Of a DNA stretch of 64,000 nucleotides, positions 1 to 10,888 are shown one piece after another. Both the position numbers and the translations under genes were made by a program. Source of the stretch: Cornus controversa (lineage: Eukaryota > Streptophyta > Magnoliopsida > Cornales > Cornaceae); assembly GCA_026545225.1 (NCBI GenBank), contig CM048846.1, positions 58,656,270 through 58,720,269 of the forward strand. The letters run 5' to 3'. Every line of letters begins with the position of its first letter. Position 1 is the first letter of the stretch. The notes beneath the pieces are model-generated. The model was not told where the DNA came from. It searched no databases and was given only the letters and a program-made list of their open reading frames with translations.

Positions 1-280
1 AAAATCTTCCCCTCCACACATTCATTCTAGACATCCATCTCTTATCCCAAACCACCAAGATACCTCCTGCCGTCCTTATAGCATCAAGAGCCTCCCAATC
101 CATAAATCTCCCACCACAAAAACTTCTCACAGTCTCCTTGGAAACATTACTCAACTTGGTTTCTTGCAAACAAATAACTTCAGCCCCCCACTTACGCAGA
201 CCCAACTTCACTACCTTCCTCTTGTTCGGGTCATTGAGTCCCCGAACATTCCATGTCACTAAGCGCTTCTTCATAGACAT
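1..280 (-). CDS. LINE ORF2 N-terminus: AP-like endonuclease (partial)
   Basis: The minus strand is open from an ATG at 280 down to base 1, 93 codons, with no stop. It begins MSMKKRLVTWNVRGLND and contains ICLQETKL, the two hallmark N-terminal motifs of the apurinic-like endonuclease of L1 LINEs; the likely catalytic Asn is residue 11 and the Glu residue 40. This nuclease nicks target DNA to prime reverse transcription. A second ATG two codons downstream is an equally possible start. The frame is cut by the window edge, so the reverse transcriptase and C-terminal zinc finger are not visible here. Identification is by motif recognition and is firm at family level. Confidence 0.85.
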   Translation of the reverse strand, partial: MSMKKRLVTWNVRGLNDPNKRKVVKLGLRKWGAEVICLQETKLSNVSKETVRSFCGGRFMDWEALDAIRTAGGILVVWDKRWMSRMNVWRGRF

Positions 281-370
281 ATGATGGCTTTCTCCTCCTC
301 CCTCCTCCCCCCTTGACTCCTCCCCCTCTCCGACCCACTTCTCCCTTCATAGTTAACATAAGAAATAAGG

Positions 371-1951
371 TTACGGAGCTCTCTCTCTCCCTTCCAAGAT
401 GAGCATTTCCTCCTTCCGGCAAACTTCTGTTTTCCTTCTAGAACTCCAAAAATTCCTATGGACCTCTCTTCCTCCCCTGCAAATGTCAACCCAAGATTCT
501 GGCCCATCTCCTTTACATTGTTTCTCAGCCATCTCCACTTCCTCATTAGAATTTCGATTTCCTTCATAATCCCCTCTTTCTTCTGGACCCATAGTTGCCA
601 AAGGGTGAGTCATTCCCCATCCTTCCTCTTCCTCATTTCTAGTCACAATGACATGCTTAAGATAAAACGGTTCAATAGGAAGATCTCCCTCAACTTCATC
701 TCCCCCCACTACCCTATCTGCATGAAATCCATCTCCTATTGCAGGTTGAGCAGAATCTGTTGGACTGAATTCATTCCCAAAATCCACCCCACTGTGTATC
801 TTCATCTCACTCATTAAAGCTGCTGCAGCTTCTTTTTGAAGGCTCAACTGAATCCCTTTCCCAACACATAGAATAATTCCCCCATACCTTCTATCCGACT
901 TAATTGACAGCCCTTGAGACCTATAATCCCTCATACTGAATTCTCCACCCACCTGCTTTGTTGTCAGAAGTTGTCTCAAAACAGGTCTTGAACTAGCAAC
1001 CATCTCATTCCTTAGTCCATTAAGCAACCCATCCTCAGCCAACTCCTTTCCTGTTCTCCCCTTAGAAGAGAAAGACGAAGAAGGATAAAAAGAAGAGAGA
1101 ATAGTAGCAGGGGCCGACCTTCTTACCTCAGCCATGCCCTGAAAATCATCACGAATCTGCCCTTGTGCCGACCTCGGCTTCATAACCCACTTTTGCTTCT
1201 CTTTTCTCGACCATCTCTTCCCCAAAGAAGAAAGAATAGAATTATGAGAAAGAGAGTGAGACTTCTTCGCATCGGTGTTGCCATCACGTTTGGTTTCGGT
1301 CCTTTTACCATTTTCGCCATTTCTGTGTATCGCCCCTGACCTGCGCCAAACCACCCCGTTCTCGTCAGCCTCCTTTCGTCTCCTTTCCAGCATTGCCACG
1401 TCATCAGGTGAAGCATTGCAACCATTATAACTCTGTGATATCCTCTAAATAACCGAAGAGCTTTTGCGCCTGTTAGCTCGATCCTTCTTCATCCCATGAC
1501 CTTCAGTGCTTTGGTCTTTTAAAATAGACCCAGTTTTTAATGGCCCATTCTTAAGAGGCCCATGCACAAAAACATTTCCCTCCTGTGTCTTAGGCTGAAC
1601 ATAGTTCTCCTTTTGACTCAAGAAGCCTAGTCTTTTAGTTCTTAGGCCCAACCCGATCGGAGTAGCTTCACCATCCCCTTGCTCTTCGTAAACTGGACTA
1701 TAGCAAGGCCTAAAACGATTAAAGGAATTCAGAAGAGGCCCATCTGTAAGCCCATCCAAATTTGAATTCAAAGGAGATCTGCGATCACGTGAGGCTTTCA
1801 CCACGTGTCCCAATCCCCTACCACCACGCGTCCCCCCAGCTGGCATCCACTCCAATCGCCTGTTTGGTTCTGGCGACCCACGTGCCCACAGTTTTCTATT
1901 TTGTCCTTTTCTGTCCTCATGGCCACGTGTCTTTGGCATGTGAAAATCCCA
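371..1951 (-). pseudogene. LINE ORF1, C-terminal tail
   Basis: One minus-strand frame is open from 1951 to 371 apart from a single TAG at 1445-1447, giving pieces of 164 and 342 residues. The product is rich in Arg, Lys, Ser, Gly and Glu and looks disordered; no zinc knuckle is visible. Its position directly before ORF2 in the same orientation, about 90 bases upstream of the ORF2 start, identifies it as the variable tail of the LINE nucleic-acid-binding protein. A TGA at 1952-1954 closes the frame upstream. The long open frame with only one stop suggests a fairly recent LINE copy. Confidence 0.6.
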
Positions 1952-2090
1952 TCATTGTCCCTGTCCTTGCGTCAATTCCATTCTCAGCCGTCCCTTTCCC
2001 TGTTTAATCCTCTCGAAAGCACCATGTTGGTTCCTTTTAGCACCCTCATCCTTCAATTTCCATCATTCCTCTTCGGAAATGAGCTCCCGT

Positions 2091-2668
2091 TAGGGATGGC
2101 AACGGGGCGGGGCGGGGCGGGTTTTGCCTTTTCCATAACCGAAACCGTTTAACTTTCCCCACTCCGTCCCCGCCCCGCAACCGTGTATAAACGGGGCGGG
2201 GCGGGGCGGGTTTTGATTTCTCCATTCCCATAACCGTTTAACTTACCCCGCCCCGCCCCGTTTATACAATTTTTTTTTAATGCAAAATTTTTTATAGTAA
2301 TAAATATGATATTTTGATACATATACACCAAAAACACACATTTAGGAACTTGCAACACAATGGATAATATTGAGTCATATATAATAAACTTGTATAGTTG
2401 TATGATATATATAATATTAATATTTTCTTTATACATTATTAATATTTTTTCTATATATTATATATATAAAAGTATAAATATATATATAGTTAAACGGGGC
2501 GGGTACCCGTCGGGGTAGGGTCTTACCCCCGTCCCCGCCCCGTTTAAACGCGGGTTATTTTCTTTAACCCCATCCCCACCCCGTTTCTTTAAACGGTTCC
2601 GTAAACGGGTTTTAAACGGGGCGGAGCAGGGCGGGTACCCGACTGGGCGGGGCAAATTGCCATCCCTA
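2091..2668. mobile_element. hAT-type MITE, copy 1 (578 bp)
   Basis: The ends are perfect 12-bp inverted repeats, TAGGGATGGCAA at 2091-2102 and TTGCCATCCCTA at 2657-2668. They are flanked by a perfect 8-bp direct repeat GCTCCCGT at 2083-2090 and 2669-2676. An 8-bp target duplication with short TIRs is the mark of the hAT superfamily. There is no transposase frame, so it is a non-autonomous MITE. Both flanks are very GC-rich, with repeats of CGGGGCGGG and the palindrome CGGGTACCCG, around an AT-rich core of about 220 bases. Small frames across it are by-products of the repeats. Confidence 0.9.
2104..2210 (+). other. Two G-quadruplex-capable runs in the MITE left arm
   Basis: Positions 2104-2121 and 2193-2210 each hold four runs of three to four G separated by single C (GGGGCGGGGCGGGGCGGG type), a strong canonical G-quadruplex pattern. 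The equivalent C-run pattern lies at 57265-57282 in copy 2, which is in the opposite orientation, so the pattern is conserved between copies. Confidence 0.75.
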
Positions 2669-2725
2669 GCTCCCGTTCATCTCTTCCGGCAAGGGATGTG
2701 ACTGTAGGAACCATCTCCGACAGTT

Positions 2726-3031
2726 TTACCTCAGTAACTGGCACCTTGTAACAAAGCCGGTCGTCTTCGATCTAGACAAACTCCGGGACCTCACCACCCT
2801 CCTAGCCTCCACCCTAACAAACCCTCTGCACGCCTCCCCCACTGCGACAAACAGAGAATCACACCATACATGGAGCGGCAACCCAAAAAGCATAATCCGG
2901 TGTTCCCTCCTCACCCTCGATCCTCCAGAAACTCTAGCTCGGAAGTACCATAAATCGATTCTCAGATTAGCCTCTCCCCACGTCCTTCTACCTTCAAGGA
3001 GAACTCTGACGGCCTCAACGTGCAACGACAA
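2726..3031 (-). pseudogene. LINE ORF1 N-terminal DUF4283-like fragment
   Basis: A 101-codon minus-strand frame contains GLPLHVWCDSLFVAVGEAC followed by GFV, the signature block of the DUF4283 domain at the start of plant LINE ORF1 proteins. In intact relatives this is followed by a CCHC zinc knuckle; here the downstream region is interrupted by the MITE and the reading frame appears to slip soon after the block, so this is a broken gene. It is the same LINE as the flanking minus-strand pieces. Confidence 0.6.
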
Positions 3032-3517
3032 CTAAAAAAGCAACAGTAAATCCAGCATCGGAACCACCCTTACCCCACATGAAACTCGCCAAGCCTTCGA
3101 TGCCGACTCTGCTATCCTATTTACCGATCCAACATCTCTGTATGTTATATCCCAATTAGACCTAAAGGGGTGGTATTTTCATGTTGATAAATATTTGCCT
3201 AGTCTAAATCTTAACCAATTTCTACCAATTAATTAATCGTGCTCATGGAAATTATCATCCAATTAAACAATCTAAATCACGTAGTAGTAAAGTAAATCAT
3301 AGATTTAAAGTTCATCAAAGATAGGTTAACAATGGAGGCTATTTACTTATTGAGGAGAGTAATGGAAGTATAGAGAGAAGAAAGATCTCTATATGATTTT
3401 TTTATTTATTTAGAGAAAACCTATGATAAGGTTCGCAGAGATTGAATATGGAGGGTTTTAGAAAAGAAAGGAGCACAAAGGGATATATTGACACAATAAA
3501 GAACATATGATGCATGT

Positions 3518-3697
3518 GTGACTATGGTTAGAAAGACTATAGGGGAAAGAAGTGAATTTCCAATTACTATAGGCTTGCATCAAGGATCAACATTAAGTCC
3601 ATACTTCTTTACTTTAGTTATTGATGAGCTGATAAGACATATTCAAGATGAGATTCCATGGCTTATGTTATTTGCTGATAATATTATTTTTAAAGAA
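3518..3697 (+). pseudogene. RTE reverse transcriptase core fragment
   Basis: This frame carries the FPITIGLHQGSTLSPYFF block (motif 4/5 of non-LTR reverse transcriptases) and LMLFADN, where the expected second Asp of the active site is replaced by Asn. It stops being LINE at about 3697, where copia LTR sequence begins, and the next LINE codons appear after 5459. Confidence 0.75.
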
Positions 3698-3914
3698 GTT
3701 TTGGGTTTTTGGCTTGCTACAACCGAGAGCCAAAAGCTATATTTATATACAAGAATAGGGTTCCAAAAAGGAAACCAAATCGAAGAAAAACATAAAAGAT
3801 GCCACAATCTACGTGATCCCATGATTATGGAGATCTTACATAAAAACACCTAATAAAAGGCTAAAAAATAGCTAATAAATAAAATAAAAGTAATAAAGAT
3901 ATTTCAACACTCCC

Positions 3915-4240
3915 CCTCAAGCTGGAGTGAAGATATCAATCAAGCCCAGCTTGGTAATCGAGGAATGAAGCAAAGAAAGACTTGATAATTCTCGAACGAA
4001 CCTTCTCTCCGATAAAATGAATGTACACCTCTATATGTTTAGTCCTCTCATGAAGAACAAAATCTAAAGTGAGCATGATAGCTGACTTATTATCACAAAA
4101 CAAGTCTGAGGATTGTTTTTCACTTAGCCCTAGCTCCTCCTAGAAAGATAGAAGCCAAAGAATCTCACAAGAATCTTGAGCCATGGCATGATACGCAACC
4201 TCTGCTGAAGATCTCGAAGAAGAAGTTTAGGGTTTTTGGC
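3915..4240 (-). pseudogene. copia RNase H C-terminal remnant
   Basis: The minus strand reads SSRSSAEVAYHAMAQ and later HERTKHIEV, which are the closing motifs of copia RNase H just before the polypurine tract. This enzyme degrades RNA in the RNA-DNA hybrid during reverse transcription. Only this tail remains and it is decayed. Confidence 0.75.
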
Positions 4241-4392
4241 TTACTGCAACTAAGAGCCAAGAGCTATATTTATATTCAAGAATATTGTACAAAAAAGGAA
4301 ATCAAATCAAAGAAAAATAGGAAAGATGCCACAATATACGTGATCCCTTGATTATGGGGATCTTGCATAAAAAACCTAATAAAAGGCTAAAA

Positions 4393-5408
4393 TAAGGCTC
4401 TTCTTGGGAAGTGGTTGTGGAGGTTTGGGAAACAGAGGTAGAGGCTATGGAGGAGGGTCATTTCTAGCAGGTAGTGGGAGGATAGGGGAGGTTGGTGTTC
4501 GGAGGAGGTGAGGACCCCTGGTGGAGTACGCGTGTGGGAATTTATTCAGAGGCGGTGGGATGAGTTCTCTAAGCACATTAGATTCAAAATCGGGAATGGC
4601 TGTCGCATCCGATTCTAGGAGGATTGGTGATGTGGAGATCGTTCGTTGGCACTCTCTTTCCCTTGTCTCTTTCGAATTGCTCGGGGTCGAGATGAGTTGG
4701 GATGTTAGATTCTTGAGGAATTTTCAAGATTGGGAGATGGAGGAAGCAATTCGTTTTCTGGAGATGATTTGCCTTCAGGTTGTGGATGGCAGAAGAGTCA
4801 ATTCTCTAGTGTGGGTTCCTTCTTCCCAGGGGAGGTTTGACGTTCGGTCCTTCCATAAGTGTATTTTTGGGGCAATTGGGATGGTCTTTCAGTGGAGAGA
4901 GGTGTGGCGCACCAAGGCCCCTCCCAGGGTGGCCTTATTAATTGGTGTTGCATGTCCAGGAGAGACGAGTAGTTCGTGGACCATCTTCAACTCCATTGTC
5001 CAGTGGCATGGGACGTTTGGAGTTTGTTGTTGGGGCTGTTCGGAGTTTAGTGGGTTATGCCTTGGTCTGCTAGAGGCTTGATAGAGACTTGGAGAGGTTG
5101 TCCAGTGAGTGCACAAGCTTGGGATCCTTGGAGGGTGGCACCCTTATGTGTTTGGTGGTGCTTGTCAAGGGAGCGGAATAGAAGATCCTTTGATGATAAG
5201 GAGACTGCTATTGGGACTCATAAGTTCTCAATTATTAGTTCCCTTTTTAGTTGAGCTCATGGTAGAAATTGTAATTCTTTGGTTGAAATTGTTGATTTTT
5301 TGGATTCTTTGAGAACTTAGGGGCCTTTTTGGTCCTTGTTTTGTTCTTTGGGATGTACTCCCCGTTTGAATGCCTTTAATACATCTTTACTTATATATAA
5401 AAAAAAAG
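4393..5408 (+). mobile_element. L1-type LINE 3' end inserted in the copia LTR
   Basis: The plus strand begins LLGKWLWRFG, and further on contains FQDWEMEEA, RFDVRSFHK and WRTKAPPRVA, the C-terminal region and zf-RVT domain typical of plant L1 ORF2. It ends in an A-rich tail (5400-5407). An 8-bp repeat GGCTAAAA at 4385-4392 and 5409-5416 flanks it, and copia LTR sequence continues on both sides. Only the last kilobase was inserted (5' truncation). A 186-codon frame at 4521-5081 is its longest open piece; other stops show decay. Confidence 0.8.
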
Positions 5409-6212
5409 GGCTAAAACACAGCTGATAAATAAAATAAAAGTACTAAAGATATTTCAACAATTTAAATTGACGAGACTAGTAAACGAGTCATTGCCAAATT
5501 AGAGGTTCGGAGGAAGCTCTAGAATTAGAAGGTTTTAGGATAAGTAGAAATAAAACTAAATATATGGAATATAACTTTAGTAAATATAAAAGTACAAATA
5601 AGGGTGTAGTGATAATTGAGAATCAAGAGGTACAAAAAAGTGAACATTTTTGTTATTTAGGCTTAATTATCTGAGGGAGAAATTTGAGATGATGTTAATT
5701 ATAGAATCAAGACAGGATGGGTTAAATGGAGGAGGACGTATTTCGTTAAGATTGAAAGGGAATTTTTATGGAATAACTATTAGACTAGCCGTACTATTGG
5801 GGATAGAATGTTAGGTAGTTATGATTCAACATATGCATAAAGCGAGTGTAGCCAAAATGCGAATATTAAGATGGATGTGTGGCAAGACAAGAAATGATAG
5901 AATTATAAATTAATACATTTGTGAGATGGTTAAAGTAGCACCAATTGTAGATATATTGAGAGAAAATGTGTTAAGATGATTTTGACATGTGCATAGAAAA
6001 CCTTAAGTACGCCAATTAGGAAGAGTAACATGATCCACATTGAGGGTAATGCTAGGGGAAGGGAAAGACCAAAGTTAACTTGGGTAGAGTTAGTAAGAAA
6101 GAATATGATAACATGTAGTTTGACTAAGGCTATGACCTTAGATAGAGTAGAATGCAAGATTATAATTCATGTAACCGACCCCAACTAGTTGAAAAAAGAC
6201 TTGGTTTGTTGT

Positions 6213-6504
6213 AAATCATAGACACAGAGATTTATGTGAAAAACTCTAAAGAGATAAAATCACAAGCCACAGGCAGATGCAAACAATCCACTATAATAAA
6301 GAGAGTACAACCCTAAGTCCAGAGTTTTATCCCTAAGAATTACCTATGTTGAATTATATTTGATCTTGATTTACATCAGACACTCCACCCGAGTAAGACT
6401 GCTGTCTATCAACAAATCCATTCACCAACATGATCCACTCTTCTTATAGTGATTGCTTATCATCTCAGGGACCAAAGCATTGTTCTTTGATGTTTAAAAT
6501 GTTA
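6213..6504. other. Unassigned AT-rich segment
   Basis: No coding frame is convincing. The start (ACACAGAGATTTATGTG) resembles a motif often seen in dispersed plant repeats but I cannot assign it to a family. Confidence 0.3.
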
Positions 6505-7886
6505 TGTTGATAATCATCAAGTTTTCGATGATGCACATTGCTTTAACCACTCAATCACACACAAACATGATATGGTTTCTATCTAGGAGTCTACTAATGT
6601 TTTCTCTTGTTAACTCTTGCATATACTGTGATTGTGTTTTGTGTTTAGAGAACCTTAGGATGCCTTTTATGGTGTTGGAGTGATTAAAGAATGATTAGTG
6701 TTAGGTCAATAGGACTTATGTTGGCATATTTCGCGAATCAAAACTAGTCTGTACTTTTGTTTTTATTTCTACTTTAATTAGAAATTTCTGAAGTTACTTA
6801 GTGTCTGGTAGTTATCTCTTGGTCATGATCAAAGATGGAATTCAAGCTACATTTAGGGGTAAAAGCATAATCTTCAACACCAGTTGTATAAAGGTAAATT
6901 ACCACTTCAATGTGCTCACCAAAAATTAGGTTTCATACATTCACACATTAGGTTTTCAGATTTCATGAGTTGATTTGGGAAATCCTAATTCATTTTCATA
7001 TAAAGAGTTTTGGAAACTTCCCGTTTTCAAAAACTTTCCTGTGGTAGACTTCGATCGATTGAGGTATCAATTGAGGACTATTTGAGTCATGCCGAGTGAT
7101 CGACATGTTGCTTGATTGATCAAGCTATTTGAATAAGCAGTTTTCTTTTCTGCTTAAAACCCTAAAAAACGTATTTTCTCCACAATACCTTTTTGCCTGT
7201 AAATACACTATCAAAGGACAAATCCTATACAACTAAAGAAAAGCATTGAGAATACATAGAGTGATTTTTTTGTGATTATATCTGAGTGCATATTTTTCTT
7301 TTAGCATTCGTTGTCTTCATTAGTTGGCGAGTGTTATTCAAGTGTGTTGACAACAATTGCTATAGAGTTGTTACAAGCTAGTTTAACACCAACATCTGTT
7401 CAATCAAACCGAGATTGAACTGGACAACTGGTCATTAGAAATCAAATAACTGGTTGGAGAAGCGGATCATGATCTGTTGACGAGCAAATTGTGTGTCTAG
7501 AGTCTCGAGTGGAGAGATTGGTGGATCAGTCTATGTCAAGGGGTAACTGGTGGTTTCTAGGGTTTGAGAAACTGTTGAGTTGGTTGTAAACTTCTTTGTC
7601 GCAGTGGAGTTGGTTTGCCCGAACTAGGTCCCATGGTTTTTCTCGTTTGGGTTTTCCACATAAAAAATCTTAGCATCTTTTTCCATACCTTATACTACTT
7701 TGATTTACTACTGTTTGATTGGTATGATAATTAACATTATGGATTGATTGAGATTGCCTATTTAGTTAAATTGAATTTAAAAATCTGGTAATTTTAGTTA
7801 TGATTTAAAAGTAGTTAAATTTAGTTAAAAGTCTCAAGCGAGACCTATTCACTCCTCCCCCCGGTCTAGATCATGGACCTTGCGCA
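6505..7886 (+). mobile_element. SIRE-like copia LTR
   Basis: The segment starts TGTTGATAATCATC, ends in CA at 7886, and shortly before its end carries CCTATTCACTCCTCCCCCCGG, close to the conserved 3' end of SIRE/Maximus LTRs. Seven bases after the end comes TATCAGAGCC, matching most of an initiator-Met tRNA primer site (TGGTATCAGAGCC). A cluster of ATCGAT-type motifs lies at 7049-7130. The start is chosen by eye and could be off by tens of bases. No downstream copia gag or pol could be read, so the element looks like a fragment. Confidence 0.5.
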
Positions 7887-9220
7887 ATTCTCTATCAGAG
7901 CCTAGGGTGTCGGTCCTTACTCCCTCAAACAGTAATGTCCAGAAACCAATTCAGACATGGAAACACATGTTTTACTTGTTTTGGATGTCTACTATTGATC
8001 TAAGGCAAGTTCAATTGATCCAAACACTTCCAGCGGTGACTAATTGATAGTTTGATTGATCGAGGTTTCCATCGTGACATTCTTGGAGCGAGATCGATCC
8101 AAGGTCAAGGTTCAATCAGCCTCACATTTCTGCCAAACTTGACTGCTCAGAATCTAACTTTAGATGCTTCATTGAGGGGTCAACGGACATTAAATTAGAC
8201 ATATAATATATAGTTGGAAATCTTATCGAGTCTAGTTTTTTAATCCATAAAGCTTATCGCGAGATTCTAAATATTTTATTTTTAAAAGGTCAGTTTTTAC
8301 AGCTTCCTAACCAACGTAAAGGTTATAATTAAATTTAGAACTTCATAATTAAGATTAAAATTTTAAAATGATTAAAATTTTCGAAGAGTGAGATCTCGTA
8401 TACTAATTAGTCAAAACAAACCTTGATGGTGTCATTGCATGATTTGATGGAAGATATATTCTGTGTGGTATGAGTTGTTTTAAGGAACCTACAAGGTCTA
8501 TGCAACACGAAACTTCCTCTGGAAATTTGGATTGTGCTTTTGTATTTTCAAGGTTCTAATTTAAACATTTTTTCCTTAAATCAACAAATTGGAAGTTTTT
8601 CAGACATTTTATTTGGAGTAACCATGATTTGATAGATTTAATTGTTTTTCTTTCTCCTTGATTACAATTTTGAATGGAATGATTCCACTAAAAAGCTTAT
8701 ACTAGCATTTTTCTGAGATACATTTAGAACAAGTAAATCCTTGCGTTTTATAAAATTTCCAATATGATTGAGTTCTTTCAGGATAGATGAACTCTGAGAT
8801 CTCCCTTGTAGAATTATTGATTATTTTTAGGGAAGACATCTCTTTGGGCACCTATCAATACCATCTTCTTGAACTCCACTATTTCTAAATTCCTAGATTA
8901 GCTGCAATGAGATATTGAACCCAATATAATTCTATGTTTCACAAATGGTCGGTGTCAAGTTTGATAAATTCTGGGTAGCCTTGCCAACTACTGATGCTTT
9001 ACTACTGAACTATCTCATTCTCTTGCTAGTGGCAATTATGAAAGTTGAGCGTCTGTTGGCTTCATTAAAGATAAGTATGATATTAGTTATACGTTAAATA
9101 GTTGTGAATTGTTTAGATTGATTAAATACACTGTCGCAGTCTGACAGAAAGGATCACCATTAAGCTAGATTCTTAGATTGTTTTTGCATTCCAATTTAAG
9201 TGTTAGATGGGGCCTTAGTT
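7887..9220. other. Unassigned region after the copia LTR
   Basis: The first 250 bases again contain GATCGA-type motifs (8010-8110) and resemble LTR or leader sequence, but no gag or pol frame can be read. From 8200 to 9220 the sequence is AT-rich with no frame or repeat I recognise. It may include introns upstream of the candidate exons that follow. Confidence 0.3.
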
Positions 9221-9224
9221 CTAG

Positions 9225-9533
9225 TGTTTATGCTCCTATCTGGACTCTTGTAATCCTAATTTTTCCTATGAGAGAGATGTAAAGGAAATGGTATCAAGAA
9301 TTCCATATCCATACTCTATGGCTGTAGCTTGGCGATCTGTCAAGATGCCTACCTTGGGAAAAGAGAAGAAAGTAGGTTAAATTATGACATACTTGAACCT
9401 GTCCTTTCTCATCCAAATGCTTCCCAGTACTTCCAACAGAAAATCAATATTTCTTTCTTATTTTTCCTTCTTTATTCTTAATTTTCCTTTTTATCTGTTG
9501 CAGAAAGACATCCAGAAGCTGCTTGCAGCATGA
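9225..9533 (+). CDS. Candidate last two exons of a host gene
   Basis: A 147-base open block (9225-9371, exactly 49 codons) is preceded by TTCTAG and followed by the donor-like GTAGGT. After a 132-base AT-rich gap with a pyrimidine-rich end, TTATCTGTTGCAG is followed at 9504 by nine codons (KDIQKLLAA) and TGA at 9531-9533. The two blocks are in the same phase. The first block includes YERDVKEMVSRIPYPYSM. I do not recognise the protein. There is no transposon similarity, so a host gene or captured gene fragment is possible; chance is not excluded. Upstream exons were not found. Confidence 0.3.
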
Positions 9534-10060
9534 GCATTGAACCCAACATAAATGTTCCATCATCGGCCGGCCATACTGAACTGATGTGGTGAAACTGAAT
9601 TCCTTGGGTTTGATACAATACCTTGTTTCTTTTTATGACATTTTTACTTTCTTTGTGAACGAACGAAAAGAGAAAAATGGAAAGAGAATAGAAACTATTT
9701 ACCAAATTCGCCAGAGAAGTTGTGTTTTCAGCAAGTTAGTGTGGCCGGCATTAAAAGCTATGTTTTCTATTTCCTTTCCGTGTTATGTTCTAAGAGCTAG
9801 AACAAGAATGACATGTATGCCAAGTTGTTAGTTAACTCTAACTGCTTTTGTTTGCTTCACGATCATGAAAAAGAGATACATACATACATACCTTCCAACA
9901 TCATCTTGTATAGGATTGGAGGTATTATTTTAACTAATGCAACTCAACGTTACATTTTCCCAGTTCCGAAGCACTTAAGAGTCGAGTTGAGTCGTGAATC
10001 GTAAATAAGCGCATATGAATAGTTTAGTTTAGTTTTGATTTGATTCGATTTGATTTGTTT

Positions 10061-10087
10061 CTTTTTCTTTTTCTTTTTCTTTTTTTA
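10061..10087 (+). repeat. Pyrimidine tract (CTTTTT)n
   Basis: About four units of CTTTTT in a row. Confidence 0.85.
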
Positions 10088-10424
10088 AATTTGGGTGGGT
10101 AAGAGCAGTTGTTGTGCATTTTGAGAAAAATAAATTTAGGAAATTTCAACATGGCGAGTGACGAGCGTAAAACAAGTATATTGATTGCATGATTTTAGTC
10201 GTTCCTTTACAGTTGTTTTTTATTTTTTTGTTCAAATAAATGGTTTTATGTTTCTCTTTGTTAGTAGTGTATATATTACCTTTTTAGTTTTACTTTCGGA
10301 TATATTTGAATGAAACATGGTCTCCAACATACTGAGTATTAGTTATTTTTAGATCACGACTCGTATAATATAAAAACAGGAATGGCACAATTGTATGATA
10401 TATTGTATACCATCATCTCATTCT

Positions 10425-10427
<3 letters not shown>

Positions 10428-10510
<83 letters not shown>
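10428..10510 (+). repeat. Compound microsatellite (AT)n(GT)n
   Basis: About 43 bases of alternating A and T pass directly into 40 bases of GT. The junction form is typical of microsatellites that arose by mutation in one array. Confidence 0.95.
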
Positions 10511-10513
<3 letters not shown>

Positions 10514-10888
10514 GATTATAATCTAATTTTAATTGTGAATTAATTTATAGATACATGTAACTCTTCGTAATCGCTTGTTTTTTTGGTCCTGGCAAGAATA
10601 ACTCTCATAATATATTTAGTAGACTCGAACTTTCTACTTTTTACTTTGAAAGGAAAAGCAATACCATTAGGCAACAAGTTTCGGTGGTTATAATTGCGTG
10701 TTTACCATAGCACTTTTTCATGGAAAAATTAGATAACTTTGGAGGCATACCATAATGGGAGAAAATCTTCTCCTTTGACCAAAATCCAGTCACTCAGTGA
10801 GCCAGACTTGGCTAACATTTTGCCACGTCATTTATTAATGATGCCAACAAAAAGAGATCTTAACATGTCTTTAATGTCATAATATATA
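10511..10888. other. No gene or repeat recognised
   Basis: AT-rich sequence between the microsatellite and the gypsy LTR. Nothing supportable was seen. Confidence 0.5.

Larger units (their letters stand above)
1..3120 (-). mobile_element. L1-type LINE, 5' half, minus strand
   Basis: Reading the minus strand from about 3120 towards 1 gives the usual plant L1 order: an ORF1 head with a DUF4283-like segment, a long ORF1 tail, a gap of about 90 bases, then the ORF2 endonuclease running off the window edge. The rest of ORF2 (reverse transcriptase) must lie left of base 1 if it is present. A hAT-type MITE (2091-2668) has inserted in ORF1, so the LINE is older than that MITE. ORF1 is decayed while the visible part of ORF2 is open. 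The 5' end is not sharply defined; recognisable sequence fades near 3120. Confidence 0.8.
3698..5459 (-). mobile_element. Ty1/copia remnant inside the RTE LINE
   Basis: On the minus strand two LTR copies (5459 to about 4229, itself interrupted, and 3909 to about 3698) begin TGTTGAAATATC and flank a short interior. That interior, about 4240 to 3915, encodes the tail of copia RNase H and ends in a GA-rich polypurine tract (GAGGGGGAG on the minus strand) directly before the LTR. Gag, protease, integrase and reverse transcriptase are not present. A short TTTAA repeat at about 3689 and 5461 may be the target duplication. It is broken, and it is younger than the RTE LINE and older than the L1 piece inside it. 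Confidence 0.75.
3325..6212 (+). mobile_element. RTE-type LINE, 5'-truncated, interrupted
   Basis: From about 3333 the plus strand reads as the fingers-palm region of a plant RTE reverse transcriptase: a segment with AIYLLRR and LEKTYDKV, then GLHQGSTLSPYFF and MLFADN (the catalytic FADD box, here FADN). The same domain resumes at 5460 (KRVIAKLEV, EGFRISRNKTKYMEY, LRWMCG-type motif) and ends near 6185 with the typical 3' tail CCGACCCCAACTAGTTG plus TTG-rich sequence. The interval 3698-5459 is an inserted copia remnant. Several stops and the altered catalytic box show it is dead. No endonuclease part is visible, so the copy is 5' truncated, as is usual for LINEs. Confidence 0.8.

Noticed and set aside
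2046-2655. Several short minus-strand frames
   Set aside because: They lie within the MITE and its GC-rich repeats, and the MITE has no coding role.
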